This document shows, in pieces, positions 11,715-23,400 of a DNA stretch of 64,000 nucleotides. Each line of letters opens with the position of its first letter. Position 1 is the first letter of the stretch. Origin of the DNA: Paramyrothecium sp. XJ0827 (lineage: Eukaryota; Ascomycota; Sordariomycetes; Hypocreales; Stachybotryaceae). A program made the position numbers and the translations under genes. The DNA lies in the NCBI GenBank assembly GCA_020881915.1, contig JAJFPB010000008.1, positions 1,612,001 through 1,676,000 on the forward strand. The letters are read 5' to 3'. The notes beneath the pieces are model-generated. The model ran no database searches, had not been told where the DNA came from, and saw nothing but the letters and a program-made list of their open reading frames with translations.

Positions 11715-11992
11715 CTTATTATTATTTACTAATATTATAATAGACCGATATATTAGATTGGTGGAAGTTATATACTAAGCAATTTCCAATTTTATCCTTA
11801 TTAGCTAGGCAATATCTAGCTATTCCAGCTACTTCAGCTGCTATAGAGGCTACTTTTTCTACTAGTAATAATATTATTACTAAGCAGAGATCTCGGCTAT
11901 ATTCAGAAACAGTTAGGGAAATTATATTACTAAAGAGTTGGAAATATAGGGATTTTGAGGAATTAAATAAGGACTTTTCTAAAGAATCTTAG
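8749..11992 (+). pseudogene. hAT transposase, 11 exons, one premature TAG
   Basis: Cut-and-paste transposase of the hAT superfamily. Assembling exons at 8749-9083, 9158-9285, 9373-9577, 9725-9945, 10031-10133, 10213-10478, 10540-10674, 10763-11079, 11151-11389, 11475-11658 and 11744-11992 gives one frame of 793 codons plus stop; all ten introns are GT-AG, 61-147 nt, and the frame holds at every junction. Order: an acidic, serine-rich N-terminus; a BED-type finger spanning exons 1-2 (CTMC, then HYEKRH); FSLTFDIWSS with a probable catalytic Asp (exon 4); ITRDNASNN and IRCIAHIINLV (exon 6); TRWNSTFYML (exon 8); LDPRHRLRHF (exon 9); and a C-terminal hAT dimerisation region (ATFSTSNNIITKQRSRL). 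The only lesion seen is TAG at 9417-9419 (codon 170), one C-to-T step from CAG. It could be a recent null, readthrough or a sequencing error. Confidence 0.88.
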
Positions 11993-12000
11993 TATTATTT

Positions 12001-12815
12001 TATATAGGATTTTTATAGATATTTATAGTACTTTATATTGCTTTTATAGCTATATATAAAATAGTATCTCTTCTAAAGCTAGTTAGCTTCTAAGTAATTA
12101 TAAGAGTTAGAAAGCTCTATATTAGTAGCTAGTAGTAAAATATATAGGTCTAGTATTTATATTATATATTATAATTATATATAGTATTTATATATAATTT
12201 TTATAAATATTTCTAGCGCCTTATATAGCTTATATAGCCATATATAAAATAGAACCTCTTTTAGAGCTAGTTAGCTCTTAAGGAATTATAGGATTTATTA
12301 AATTCAATATTAGTAGCTAGTAGTAAGATATATAGGTCTAGTAATTATATTATATATTACAATTATAAACAGTATTTATATAGAATTTTTATTTATATTT
12401 ATAGTACCTTATATAGCTTATATAGCTATATATATAATAGTATCTCTTTTAGAGCTAGTTAGCTTATAAGGAATTATAAGATTTAGGAAATTCTATATTA
12501 GTAGCTAGTAAGAAGATATATAGGTTTAGTAAGATTATTATATATTATAATTATATATAATATTTATATATAAATTTTATAGATATTTATAGTGCCTTAT
12601 ATAGCTATTATAACTATATATAAAATAAGATCTCTTTTAGAGCTACTTAGCTCCTAAGTAATTATAAGAGTTAGGAAATTCTATATTAGTAGCTAATAAT
12701 AAGATATATAGATCTAGTAGCTATATTATAAGCTATAATTATATAAGGTATATATATATAATTTTTATAAACTATTAATATATCTTATATAACTATTATA
12801 GTTATATATAGTATA
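12001..12815. repeat. Right subterminal tandem repeat of the hAT element (~186 bp, ~4.3 copies)
   Basis: Begins just after the transposase stop codon. Each unit carries the landmarks ATAGATATTTATAGT, CTTTTAGAGCTAGTTAGCT, AATTATAAGAGTTAGGAAA and ATTAGTAGCTAGTAGTAAGA. Unit starts fall near 12001, 12191, 12377, 12563 and 12743. Copies differ by scattered transitions, so the array is not freshly amplified. It lies between the gene and the right palindrome array and may be part of the transposase-binding end. Confidence 0.8.
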
Positions 12816-13151
12816 ATTTAATATTTTATAGTTAACTACTAACTATAATATAATTAACTACTAACTATAATATAATTAACTACTAACTATAATATAGTTA
12901 ACTATTTTTTAGTTAACTACAATGTAGTTAGTAGTTAATTGTAGTTAACTATAAAATAGTTAACTATTTTGTAGTTAACTACATTGTAGTTAGTAGTTAA
13001 TAGTAGTTAACTATAAAATAGTTAACTATTTTGTAGTTAACTACAATGTAGTTAATAGTTAAAAATAGTTAACTATTTGTAGTTAACTATATTATAGTTA
13101 GTAGTTAACTACAAATAGTTAACTACTCTTCCCAAGCCTGTTACTTATTAT

Positions 13152-13650
13152 TAGGCTTAGGAAACTGGTTAACTAATTAACTAATAATCTATATTTAGTT
13201 AACTAATTTTTAGTTAACCTAATATTAGTTAACTTATTATTAATTAACTAATTTTTAGTTTAATCTATTTTTAGTTAATCTATTATTAGTTAACTAATTT
13301 TTGGTTTAATCTATTTTTAGTTAACTAAATATTAGTTAACCTATTTTTAGTTAATTATCTATTTTCCTATTATATTTAAATTAATATCTATAATTATATA
13401 TATATATATATCTAATAGATATCTTATTATAACTTCTATATAAGCTTTAAAAATCTAGTTATAGCTATTATAATAGATAAAAATAAGGTAATTTAATATT
13501 AGTTAACTAATTTTTAATTAACTTATTTTTAATTAACTTATTTTCAGTTAATCTATATTTAGTTTAATTAATTTTTAATTAACTAAATATTAGTTAATCT
13601 GATTTATTTTTAGTTAACTAATAATTAGTTAACTAACCTTCCTAAGCCTA
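13152..13650. mobile_element. Non-autonomous hAT MITE, family 3, 499 bp
   Basis: Ends TAGGCTTAGGAA and TTCCTAAGCCTA, both carrying RIP-type changes from CAGGCTTGGGAA. Exact 8-bp target duplications CTTATTAT lie at 13144-13151 and 13651-13658. The left duplication overlaps that of the 5.76 kb element, so the two insertions are only 11 bp apart. Arms contain AGTTAACTAA/AGTTTAATCTATTTT units. It is the inverted, more mutated counterpart of the element at 18178-18634. Confidence 0.88.
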
Positions 13651-13658
13651 CTTATTAT

Positions 13659-15714
13659 AAGTATAGTAGGATTACTAAAGCTCTTATTATTATAGAAAAT
13701 AATTAAATAAATCTAATTTATTTTTATTAAAAATATCTATTTCTTATAAAATTAATTATTTTACTTAATCCTACTTATAGCTATAAAAATAAATAGATTT
13801 CTTATAATATAATAATATATAATAAGAACTTTATTTATTTTTATAATTATAGGTAGAATTAAATAAAATAACTAATTTTATAATTTCTTAGAAAATAAAT
13901 ATTTTAAATATAAATAAATTAGATTTACTTAATTATTTAATATAATAATAAGAGCTTAAGTAACTTAGCCTTTTATACTCTAAATTATTTATACTTAACT
14001 TATTAACTTAAGTATCTAGATTATTAGGTCTTCTTATCTAAATATTTTATTTTCTTTATGTTTCTTATAATCTTTAGATTATAGATCTTATTTTCTTAAG
14101 AAATATCATTTATTTTTAAATTTACTTAGATTCTTCTTTATTTTATTAGAACTATTTTTTAGTTTTTAAATTATATTATAACTTATAATTACTTTTATAT
14201 TTACTTTAATTATTTTAAGATCTTTTATATATTTAGGTATTAATTAGTATTTAGCTTTATTAACTCCCTTTACTTAAGAGATCTTATTTATTAGATATAA
14301 GAAGTAGCTCTAAATTTAATATAAAAAGATCTTAATAAATATTAGGATTATAAAAAGTACTTCTTACTTTAGTATTCTTATTAAAGAAATTTATAAGAGA
14401 TTTTAATTATAATAAGAGAAATAAGTAGATTTTTATATTATTTTTTTAAATAACTTTATTATTATAATTTAATTTAACTTTACTATAATTTAATTTAACT
14501 TTATTATAATTTAATTTAACTTTATTAAAGTAAATAATATATATTACTATAGAACTTAAGTATAATTCTAGCTTTATTATTAATATTACTATAACTATAA
14601 TTATAAGACCTTAATAATATAGTAATATCTTAATAGCTCTATTAAACTCCTATTAAAATAAATAATTAAGTCTTATAAGTATCTATAGTATATTATATTT
14701 ATTTTAAATTATTTTTATAATTATAAGTAAGATTAAATAAAGTAATTAATTTTATAGAAAATAAATATTATTAATTAAAATAAATTAAATTTACTTAATT
14801 ATATTCTATAAAAATAAGAGCTTTAATCTTATTTAATATTCTAACTTTAATATATAGTTTTATACTTCTTAAAATCTCTTAAATATTTTCTTTTAATTTT
14901 ATTAGATCTCTTTTTTTTAAATTAATTAATTATATTTTAAATCTAACTTAGTTTTTATTACTTAATTAAATTAGTAATACTTTTCTTTAATTATTAGATC
15001 TTATTAATAATTATATTATTTTTAATATTTTCTTTAGTTATAATTTTAATTTTTTAATTTAATTAATATATAGAAATATTTATAATTCTTAAAGATTTTT
15101 ACTTATAGGCTTTAATAATTCTAGTTTCTTAAGAAAAAGTATTTTAAGAATTAATTATTATAGATCTTTTTTATTATTAATATTAATAATAAATAGAGAT
15201 TTTAATTATAATAAAGTAAGATATAAGTAGATTTTAATATTATTTTTTAAATTTTAATTTAACTTTATTAAAACTAAATAATATATATTACTATAGAACT
15301 TATATTAACTTTAGCTTTATTACTAATATTACTATAACTATAGCTATAAGGTTTATTTAGGTATATTTAATAAAGATATATAGTAAGGGTACTATATTAC
15401 CTTGGCCTTAATCTTACTAATAATTTTAGTATAGATCTTAGTAATATAGTAATATCTTAATAGCTCTATTAAGTTCCTATATATTAGAATAAATAGCTTA
15501 AGTCTTATAAATCCTTATAATATATTATATTTATTATAAAATCTTTTATTATTAACTTTATTATTACTATATTTAAGATTCTAGGTATTAGATCTTCTTA
15601 TTAAATTATTTTTATTATATTTAGATTTTTATTTAAAATTCTTAAATTTAGGTTATTTTAATATATTTCTTAATAAGATTACTAAGAACTTATTTATATT
15701 CTTATTATAATTAA
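13659..15714 (-). repeat. RIP-degraded repeats including inverted copies of the unclassified repeat
   Basis: No open frame. Two segments (about 14290-14720 and 14950-15700) match the complement of repeat copies A/B: a TTAATTTAACTTTATTA-rich start, the ATATATATTACTATAGAACTT string, then CTATTAATATTAATAATAAA and TAATTATTATAGATCT. They are tandemly arranged in minus orientation and heavily mutated. The stretch at 13660-14290 is similar in composition but unassigned. Confidence 0.5.
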
Positions 15715-15965
15715 TAGGCTTAGGAAGATTAGTTAACTAAATCTTAGTTAACTTTACTTATTTTAAGTTAACTTATATTTAGTTAACTAAAAATAAATTA
15801 ACTAATATTAGATTAATTAAAAGTAAGTTAACTAACTTTTAGTTAATTTTTATATTTATATATATAGCTATTATCTATAAAATAGCTCTATAACTTATTA
15901 TATAATAGCTATAAATATCTATATTTATATATAAATCTATAATACTATATATAATCTATTATATA
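15715..15965. mobile_element. Partial hAT MITE (left end)
   Basis: Starts TAGGCTTAGGAAGATTAG, the RIP-altered hAT terminus, followed by alternating AGTTAACTAA palindromes. No matching right terminus or target duplication is found downstream, so it is truncated or too decayed. The right limit is approximate. Confidence 0.55.
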
Positions 15966-16258
15966 TTATAACTAACTAATCTTAGCTATAATATACTCTT
16001 TTAACTTAGTAATATAAGTACTAAATACTTACTATAATAAGTAGTAATAATTATACTTATAATTATAAATTTAATTCTTACTTTAGTTTAATATAATAGG
16101 AATATATTACTTAATTAATAAAAATATAAAATATAATTTCTACTCTAGCTTAGTAAGTTATATATTTATACTTATAAAGATAGCTATAGTTATAGAGACT
16201 ATAGATCTATTTAGAAGATTCTTATATTAATCTCTAAATTACTAAGGGTAGTAACATA

Positions 16259-18108
16259 CACCACAAGCGAAAGTCACAACTAAGCGAAAGTCACAAAAAT
16301 CTCTTAACCTACAACCTACCAATTCAATTAACCAATTCTCAATAAATCAATATACCACAGCAAAATAATAAAGCTAATATTATTCTTACCCTTCAAGCCC
16401 TTTAAAAAGACCTAAAATTAAAAGTTAGGTATACTACATTAATCTACTAAGTCTACAGATAGAAGCTAGGCCGCCATTACTAAGGCACACTATCTCAATA
16501 CAATATTATAGCTAATTCCCATAAACTATCTAATCTTAAGGAATAGATAATAGTTTAGTATATCCTTGACCTAGATTTACAAGGATTTTCTTCCTAGCTT
16601 TATGGCATTAAAGATATAGCTAATTACTTACTTGCTAAGCGCAATACATCTCCCATTAGAATACATTAGGCTTCTAACTTCATTAAATAGTAACTAGAGC
16701 TCCAAATATATTTCTTTCGGAGATATAACTACTAGAGGGCCAAATATAAAGATCTAATTACAATAAGTACATAGTTTATACTTATAGCAAATATAATTAC
16801 GAAGTATAGTATTAAATTAAATAATATCTATAACTTTAATAAGACTGGCTTTATAATGGGCATAATTACAAACGGTATAATTATTATAGGTATAGAAAAG
16901 CATATAAACCCTAAGAAGGTTTAGCCTAGAAACTATAAGTAGGTTATAGTTATTAAATCAATTAATACTAAAGAGTAGGCACTACCGCCATTTATTATTA
17001 TTACAGGCCAATATTACCTCTCTAGTTAGTATTACAAAAATAACCTCCCAGGTAATTAGGCTATTATAACTACTAAAAATAGCTAGACCAATAATAAAAT
17101 AGGCTTTAAGTGGCTAAAGCACTTTAATTAGTATATAATTTAGTAATTAAATAGTACCTATTATCTCCTAATCCTTAATAGATATAAGAGCTACCACTCA
17201 ATCACCTTCAAGGATTTTTATAAGAAAAATAAGATCATTATACTCTATATACTACCTTATTTATTTTACCTACTCCAGCCTCTTAATATAGGCTACTTTA
17301 GGCCACTTAAAAAGACATATAGACAAGAAATAGAGCATTTAATTAAATACTCTATTACATATATTTCCAAGACTAAGTTCTTTCCTGCCTTCTACACTAC
17401 ATACTAAGCTACTATAACTAAGAAAAATATTAAGGGAGACTTCTAAGGTACCGGCCTTACTCCTCTTAATATAAACTATATAATCTCAAAACTAAATATA
17501 AAGTTAAATACTCCAATGCCTCCTAAGGGAACCCCTAACCTTCCTAACCCTTAGGTTTTAAAGACCCCCAAGATAATCAGAGAAACTAATTATTAATCCA
17601 AATACCTTAAAAAGCAAATTAAAAGACATTAAAGTAGCTCCCCAGCATTAATTATCTAAGCATTAAGGTTATTAACTAAGGGAACTAAAGTAAACTTACA
17701 TTAAATAGTATTATTAGAGTCTAAGGTTAAGGACCTACAAAAGGTAAATATAATACTAAGCTAGCGCCGCAGAGAAAAAAGGAAATACTTATGTAATAGA
17801 GGGACAATAACTATAGAGAAAGATTAAGTATTAATTAATTAGATAAATATTAATATATAGATATTGGCGGAAATATTAAGGAGAGGAGGTCCAGGAGGGT
17901 TAGCGCAACCAAGGGAAAGGCACTGTAGTATATATAGCAAGCCCGGGCATAATGCACAAATATATAAGGCAGATATTCCAGCCTCTGGAGATAAGTATAG
18001 AGATTAATTTAAATTAATTTTATAGTATACTATATTTTAATTGAAGTTCTTATTAGAAGGGTTGAGATTTTTATGACTTTTGCTTAGTTATGACTTTCGC
18101 TTGTGGTG
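16259..18108 (+). mobile_element. Fot1/pogo-type Tc1-mariner element (1850 bp)
   Basis: Inverted terminal repeats of about 45 bp (16259-16303 and 18064-18108) start CACCACAAGCGAAAGTCAC; each contains AAGCGAAAGTCACAA as an internal direct repeat. The element is flanked by TA on both sides, the Tc1/mariner target duplication. Size and ends match Fot1-like fungal elements. It is less A+T-rich than its surroundings, so it arrived later or was mutated less. It holds a decayed transposase. Confidence 0.9.
16330..17870 (+). pseudogene. Decayed pogo/Fot1-like DDE transposase
   Basis: One plus frame reads through most of the element with many TAG/TAA stops. Recognisable blocks in order are a helix-turn-helix/CENP-B-like start (ILTLQALKKDLKLKVRYTT), IYNFNKTGFIMG (typical NFDETGFMMG, with the first catalytic Asp turned into Asn by G-to-A), a YHSITFKDFYKKNKIIILYI block, and LPYLFYLLQPLNIGYFRPLK (typical PPHSSHLLQPLDVGCFxPLK; the second Asp is again Asn). 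Loss of the catalytic Asp residues and the stops make it inactive. All differences are of RIP type. Confidence 0.85.
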
Positions 18109-18177
18109 TACATTACTTCCTTAAGATATAAGGGAAGGTACTTATAATATTATATATAACTTATTATATATTATAGC

Positions 18178-18634
18178 CAGGCTTGGGAAGGTTAGTTAAC
18201 TAATAATTAGTTAACTAAAAATAAATCAGGTTAACTAATATTTAGTTAACTAAAAATAGATTAAATTAAATATAGGTTAACTAAAAATAGGTTAACTAAA
18301 AATAAGTTAATTAAATATTAGTTAACTAAAAATAGGTTAGCTAATATTAAATTACCTTATTTTTATATATTATAATAGCTATAACTAGATTTTTAAAGCT
18401 TATATAGAAGTTATTATAAGATATCTATTATATATATATATATATATATAATTATAAGATATCTATTATATATATATATATATATAATTATAAGATATCT
18501 ATTATATATATATATATATATATATATAATTATATATATTAATTTAAATATAATAGAAAAATAGATAATTAACTAATTATTAGTTAACTAAATATAGGTT
18601 ATTAGTTAATTGGTTAACTAGTTTCCCAAGCCTG
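18178..18634. mobile_element. Non-autonomous hAT MITE, family 3, 457 bp
   Basis: Perfect ends CAGGCTTGGGAA and TTCCCAAGCCTG, with exact 8-bp target duplications ATTATAGC at 18170-18177 and 18635-18642. Arms of AGTTAACTAAAAATA units surround a centre made of three ATAAGATATCTATTATATATA runs. It is unmutated at both ends, unlike its inverted relative at 13152-13650. It interrupts a decayed repeat whose uninterrupted copy is at about 15960-16050. Confidence 0.92.
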
Positions 18635-18642
18635 ATTATAGC

Positions 18643-19740
18643 TAATTAATCTTAGTTATAGTATAATCTTTTAGCTTAGTAGTATAAATATTAAATACTT
18701 ATTATAATAATATCTATTTAAAATAATTTTCTACTATATTATATAATTAATTTTAAATCTAATTAATTAAAAATAAGTTAATTTAAAATAGGTTAATAAA
18801 TTAATTTATTTCTTATATCTAATAATTAATAATACTTAAGATTATTTTCTTACTTATTTAGAATTAAGTTCTATACTTCTACTAATATAAAAATAATTAA
18901 GATCTAAGACATTAGAATATCTTACCCTAGAGTCTATAGTTTATATATTCTTAGGACTAGATTTATTATAATAAAATCATAAGTATAGGGTAAATAGCTA
19001 GGTAAATATAAGGTAATATCTATAGTATTTAGAGACTTTAATTTATCTCCTTTATTATTTTATAGTAATATACTAAAGAAAAGAGGGAGAAGGCTCTAGA
19101 TTACCTAACCTAGTTACTAAGTAAGATATTAGGACTTTTTCTATAATAACTATTTCTTTCTTCTAAGCTAAGATCTACTAAAGCTATACTATAGCTATAT
19201 TATAATATTAGCTATAAGGTAATTAAAGTATTAGTAGCTAGTAGTATAATATCTTTATTTAATATTATATATATAAGTTATTACTATAGTAGCTATATAA
19301 ATAAGCTAATAAATAAAAGTAGATACTTATAATATATATATTATAATTATTTTCTTTTTTTCTTAATATTATTTTATTATAGATTCTTTTATTAAATATA
19401 TATTTAAATTATATTTTCTTTATTTAAAAATTATTTAAAGCTTATACTTTTTTCTCTAAGGAATCCCTTATATTATATCTAGTTATTACTATTACTATAT
19501 CTCCTATATATACTATCTATATTACTATAATACTAATAAAGAAGTAGTAATATATATATTACTTCTATATTATAATAAAAATAAATAAGGCTATTCTTAA
19601 GAGATCTAGAAGAAATTTTACTAAAAATATAGAGATCTTCTACTAAATTACTAATATATTATTAATATATTATAATTAGTACTATACTTATAATAATATT
19701 TATATTAGTAAATAATAGCTTTAGTAATTCTACTTTATTT
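18643..19740. repeat. RIP-degraded repeat with candidate LTR (18962-19150)
   Basis: No open frame. The segment 18962-19150 is directly repeated at 26614-26799: both contain AATATACTA-AGAAAAGAGGG, GGCTCTAG and a TATTAGGACTTTT-CTATAATAA tail. A direct repeat of about 190 bp about 7.6 kb apart, enclosing the second minus-strand Gypsy relic, would suit a pair of long terminal repeats, but TG..CA ends are obscured by mutation. Confidence 0.4.
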
Positions 19741-20396
19741 CAGGCTTGGGAAGAGTAGTTAACTATTTGTAATTAACTACTAACTATAATATAGTTAACT
19801 ACAAATAGTTAACTATTTTTAACTATTAACTACATTGTAGTTAACTACAATATAGTTAATTATTTTGTAGTTAACTACAATGCAGTTAACTATTATGTAG
19901 TTAACTATATTGTAGTTAGTAATTAACTACTAATTTTAATAAAATTTATAACTACTATTTATATATAGCTTATAAATATCTAAATATTATATAGATCTTA
20001 GTTATATATTCTTTATAATATAATAATAAATATTAAAATTAATATATATTATTTTTATTATTAAAAATATTAATATAATTATTTTTAAATCCTATATAGT
20101 ATTATATAATTTATTTTTAATTTCCTATAGTATATTTTATTATTCTATATACAATAGATATTATAATAATATTTATTATTTTATTTAGTAATTAACTAAA
20201 TTATAGTTAGTAGTTATTTATAGTTAACTATATTGTAGTTAACTATTTTGTAATTAACTATTTTGTAATTAACTATTTTGTAGTTAACTACATTGTAGTT
20301 AGTAGTTATTTGTAGTTAACTATATTATAGTTAACTATTTTGTAGTTAACTACATTGTAGTTAAATAGTTAATAGTTAACTACATTCCTATACCTG
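19741..20396. mobile_element. Non-autonomous deletion derivative of the hAT element, 656 bp
   Basis: Left end CAGGCTTGGGAAGAGTAG and right end ATTCCTATACCTG correspond, inverted, to the right and left ends of the 5.76 kb element, and both arms carry its TAGTTAACTA palindromes (ACTACAATGTAGTTAAC units). The right terminus carries RIP-type changes. Exact 8-bp target duplications CTTTATTT lie at 19733-19740 and 20397-20404. It retains none of the transposase exons, so it depends on a transposase supplied elsewhere. Confidence 0.92.
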
Positions 20397-20404
20397 CTTT
20401 ATTT

Positions 20405-23400
20405 ACTAGCTCTTTAATTAACTATTAATATATAGTTTCTTTAGTTACTTTTAAAAGTAATATAAATAATTAATAGTTCTATAGGTTCTTAAGAACTATA
20501 ATAATAAGTACTTCTTTAAGGCTAGAAATAAATATTTATATATTCTTTTTAGGTAATTTACTATTATTTAATTAAGATTTACTATAATTTTATAGTAGCT
20601 TTTAATTAAATTAAGATATTATATTAGTAGGTATTTAGGCTTATTAGGACTTAGAAATTCTTTAAGGTTTATTTTATTATTATTATATTATTTATAAACT
20701 ATAGTAATTAATTTCTTTATAGTATTTTATTATATTATATTAAATATATATTCTAGCTTTATATTAGTATTTACTTTTCTACTTCTTATAATTTAATTTT
20801 ATTTTATAATTTAATAAAGTAAATAAAAATATTCTTTAATAAATTATTAATATTATATTAATATATTCTTTAGATTATTATTTAATATATTATTACTAAT
20901 ATTACTTTTATAAAGAAAATAAAGATCTAGAAGAAATCTTAGATCTTATATCTTATTTATAGTAATATAGAATATAATATTTAAGTTATTATTATTTATA
21001 TTCTTATTATTAATATCTAGAAGGCCCTAAATAATAAGAACTTTACTAATAATAATAGTAGTAATATACTAAAGTAATATATAGAGATATTCCTTATTAA
21101 TATTTCTTTTATTTAAATAAGATTATATTATTTAATTATAGTAATTTTAGTAATTTTAGTAATTATTTTTATTTTTTATAAAATTTATTAGAAATATTTA
21201 ATAAAAATATCTTTAATATAGAATTTATTATAGAATTAATATAATTATATTTTATTTTTATTAATATTTTAAGTAATTTCTTTTCTTTAGTAATTTTATA
21301 ATATATTTTTTATACTTCTTAATAATATTTATAGTATTATTTATATTTTAATTAAAGATTTATTAGTTATATTTAAAGAATTAGCTCTTCTATTTAATTA
21401 AATATTATAATTCTTCTTTTATAATTCTTTTATTTTTAAGTTTATTAATTTTTTATTTACTTTTATTTATTTTTAAATCTAATATTAATATACTTTTATT
21501 TAAGTTTATTTAAAGCTTAGATTTTACTTAAGATTTAAAAGAATTAATATAAAAAATATTATATAAATATATATATTTAGTAAATAAAGCTAAGTAATAT
21601 ATTTACTTTTTTATAAAACTAAGTATATAAAAAGATCTAATAAATTAAAGTAATAGCTTCTTAGTACTTTTTTTAAACTTAAGGTTTTTAATAAATAATA
21701 ATATAAAATCTCTTTTATTAAAAATTAAGTCTTAGTAATATTTATTATAGTAATTCTTTATAACTTTAATTATAAATCTTTATTATTCTATTAATTTTTC
21801 TTATAATATTATAATTTTTTATACTTTAGTAATTACTTTAGAGATTTCTTTTTTTTTTAAATATTATTTTTAATATTATAATAAATTCTAGGAAATAACC
21901 TAAGAAAGCTATATTTAGTAATATATTTATAGTTATATTTACTATATTATTATAAGTAAATTAGATCTTTTTTAGTAATTATAGCTATATAGATTTATTA
22001 CTTATAATAAAATATCTAAAGTAATATTTTAGGATTTAATTTATTTAATTTATTTATTTATTAATTTATAAATAAAATACTATAAAAAGATAATATTTAA
22101 TTTAAAAAAATAGAGATTTAATTAAAAAGTATTTATAAAAATAGATTCTTTATTTAATATAATTCTCTTAAAAATACTATATTAAAACTCTATTTCTTAA
22201 TAAAATAACTTAATTAATTTAATAAAGGTAATATATATATTAATTAATAAAAAAATACTATATTTTATATAGTAATTTATTATAATAAGAATACTATTAA
22301 TTTCTTAATTATTATATTAAATTACTAGTAATTCTATAATAAAATCTATTAATAATTTACTTATAAATTAATTTAGAATTAGAAGGACTTTAAGATAATT
22401 ATATTTCTAATACTTTTAAGCTTTAATTCTTTAGTAAATATTATAATTACTAATTTAATTTTTAATATCTTAATTTATTTCTTTTTATTAGAACTTATAT
22501 TATAATAGCTATTAGATTTTATATACTTTAAAATATCTAATTAAAGAATTATTATAATATAAAATAATAAGCTCTTATTATAGGCCTAGTTTATTAAGAA
22601 TCTAAATATAATTTTTATATTATAAGAGGCCCTTATTATATATTAATTAAGACCTATATTTTTAATATAGCTTTATTAAGATCTTATATTTACTTTTTTT
22701 AAGTAATATAGTTTTTTAATTATATTTTCTTAATAAAAATTATTAGAGGCTTTAAGGGCTTTATTTTATAAGTAATTTCTAAATATAAAGCTTCTTTAGC
22801 TTAATTATAAATAATAAATTACTTAAGTTTAATAATATTATTAATTTAATTATAAAATTAATTAAAAATTAATATAATATTATAAAATTAATTAAAAATT
22901 AATATAATATTATTAATTTAATTATAAAATTAATTAAAAATTAATATAATTTTATTTATTTAATTTACTAAAGATTTAAATTTCTTTTTATAATTTATAA
23001 AAACCTTAAATATTTTTATTAATCTTTAATTAAAAATATATAATAGTTTAGTATTAAATATATTTTTATTAATATAATTTAGTTATTTAGAAAATATATT
23101 TATAAAATTACTTTTCTTTATATAATATTTTATAATAAAATAATAAAATATAAAAAATATATATTAATATATTTACTTTTTTATTAAGTATATTTACTTT
23201 ATAAAGCTCTATAAATTTTAATAATTTAATAAAATCTCTACTAAAGTTATTATTTCTTTAATATAGTATTATTAGTATTTAAATACTTTTATAATAGCTA
23301 ATATTTTTTAGTTTAATATTTTATAATTTAATTTAATATTATAGAACTTCTAGAATTAGAAGATTATAAAGTACTAATATTCTTTAGGATTTAATTATAA

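Larger units (their letters stand above)
7379..13140 (+). mobile_element. Full-length hAT transposon (5762 bp) with near-intact transposase
   Basis: Complete autonomous-type hAT element. Ends are CAGGCATGGGAA (left) and TTCCCAAGCCTG (right), 12-bp inverted repeats with one mismatch, flanked by exact 8-bp duplications TTACTTAT (7371-7378 and 13141-13148). Subterminal regions (7390-7660 and 12830-13130) are dense arrays of TAGTTAACTA palindromes. Inside these are tandem repeats: a roughly 200-bp unit present twice on the left (about 7846-8215) and a roughly 186-bp unit present about four times on the right (about 12001-12815). A 10-intron transposase gene lies between. It is the probable source of the 656-bp derivative at 19741-20396, which shares its two termini in inverted orientation. 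Confidence 0.93.
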
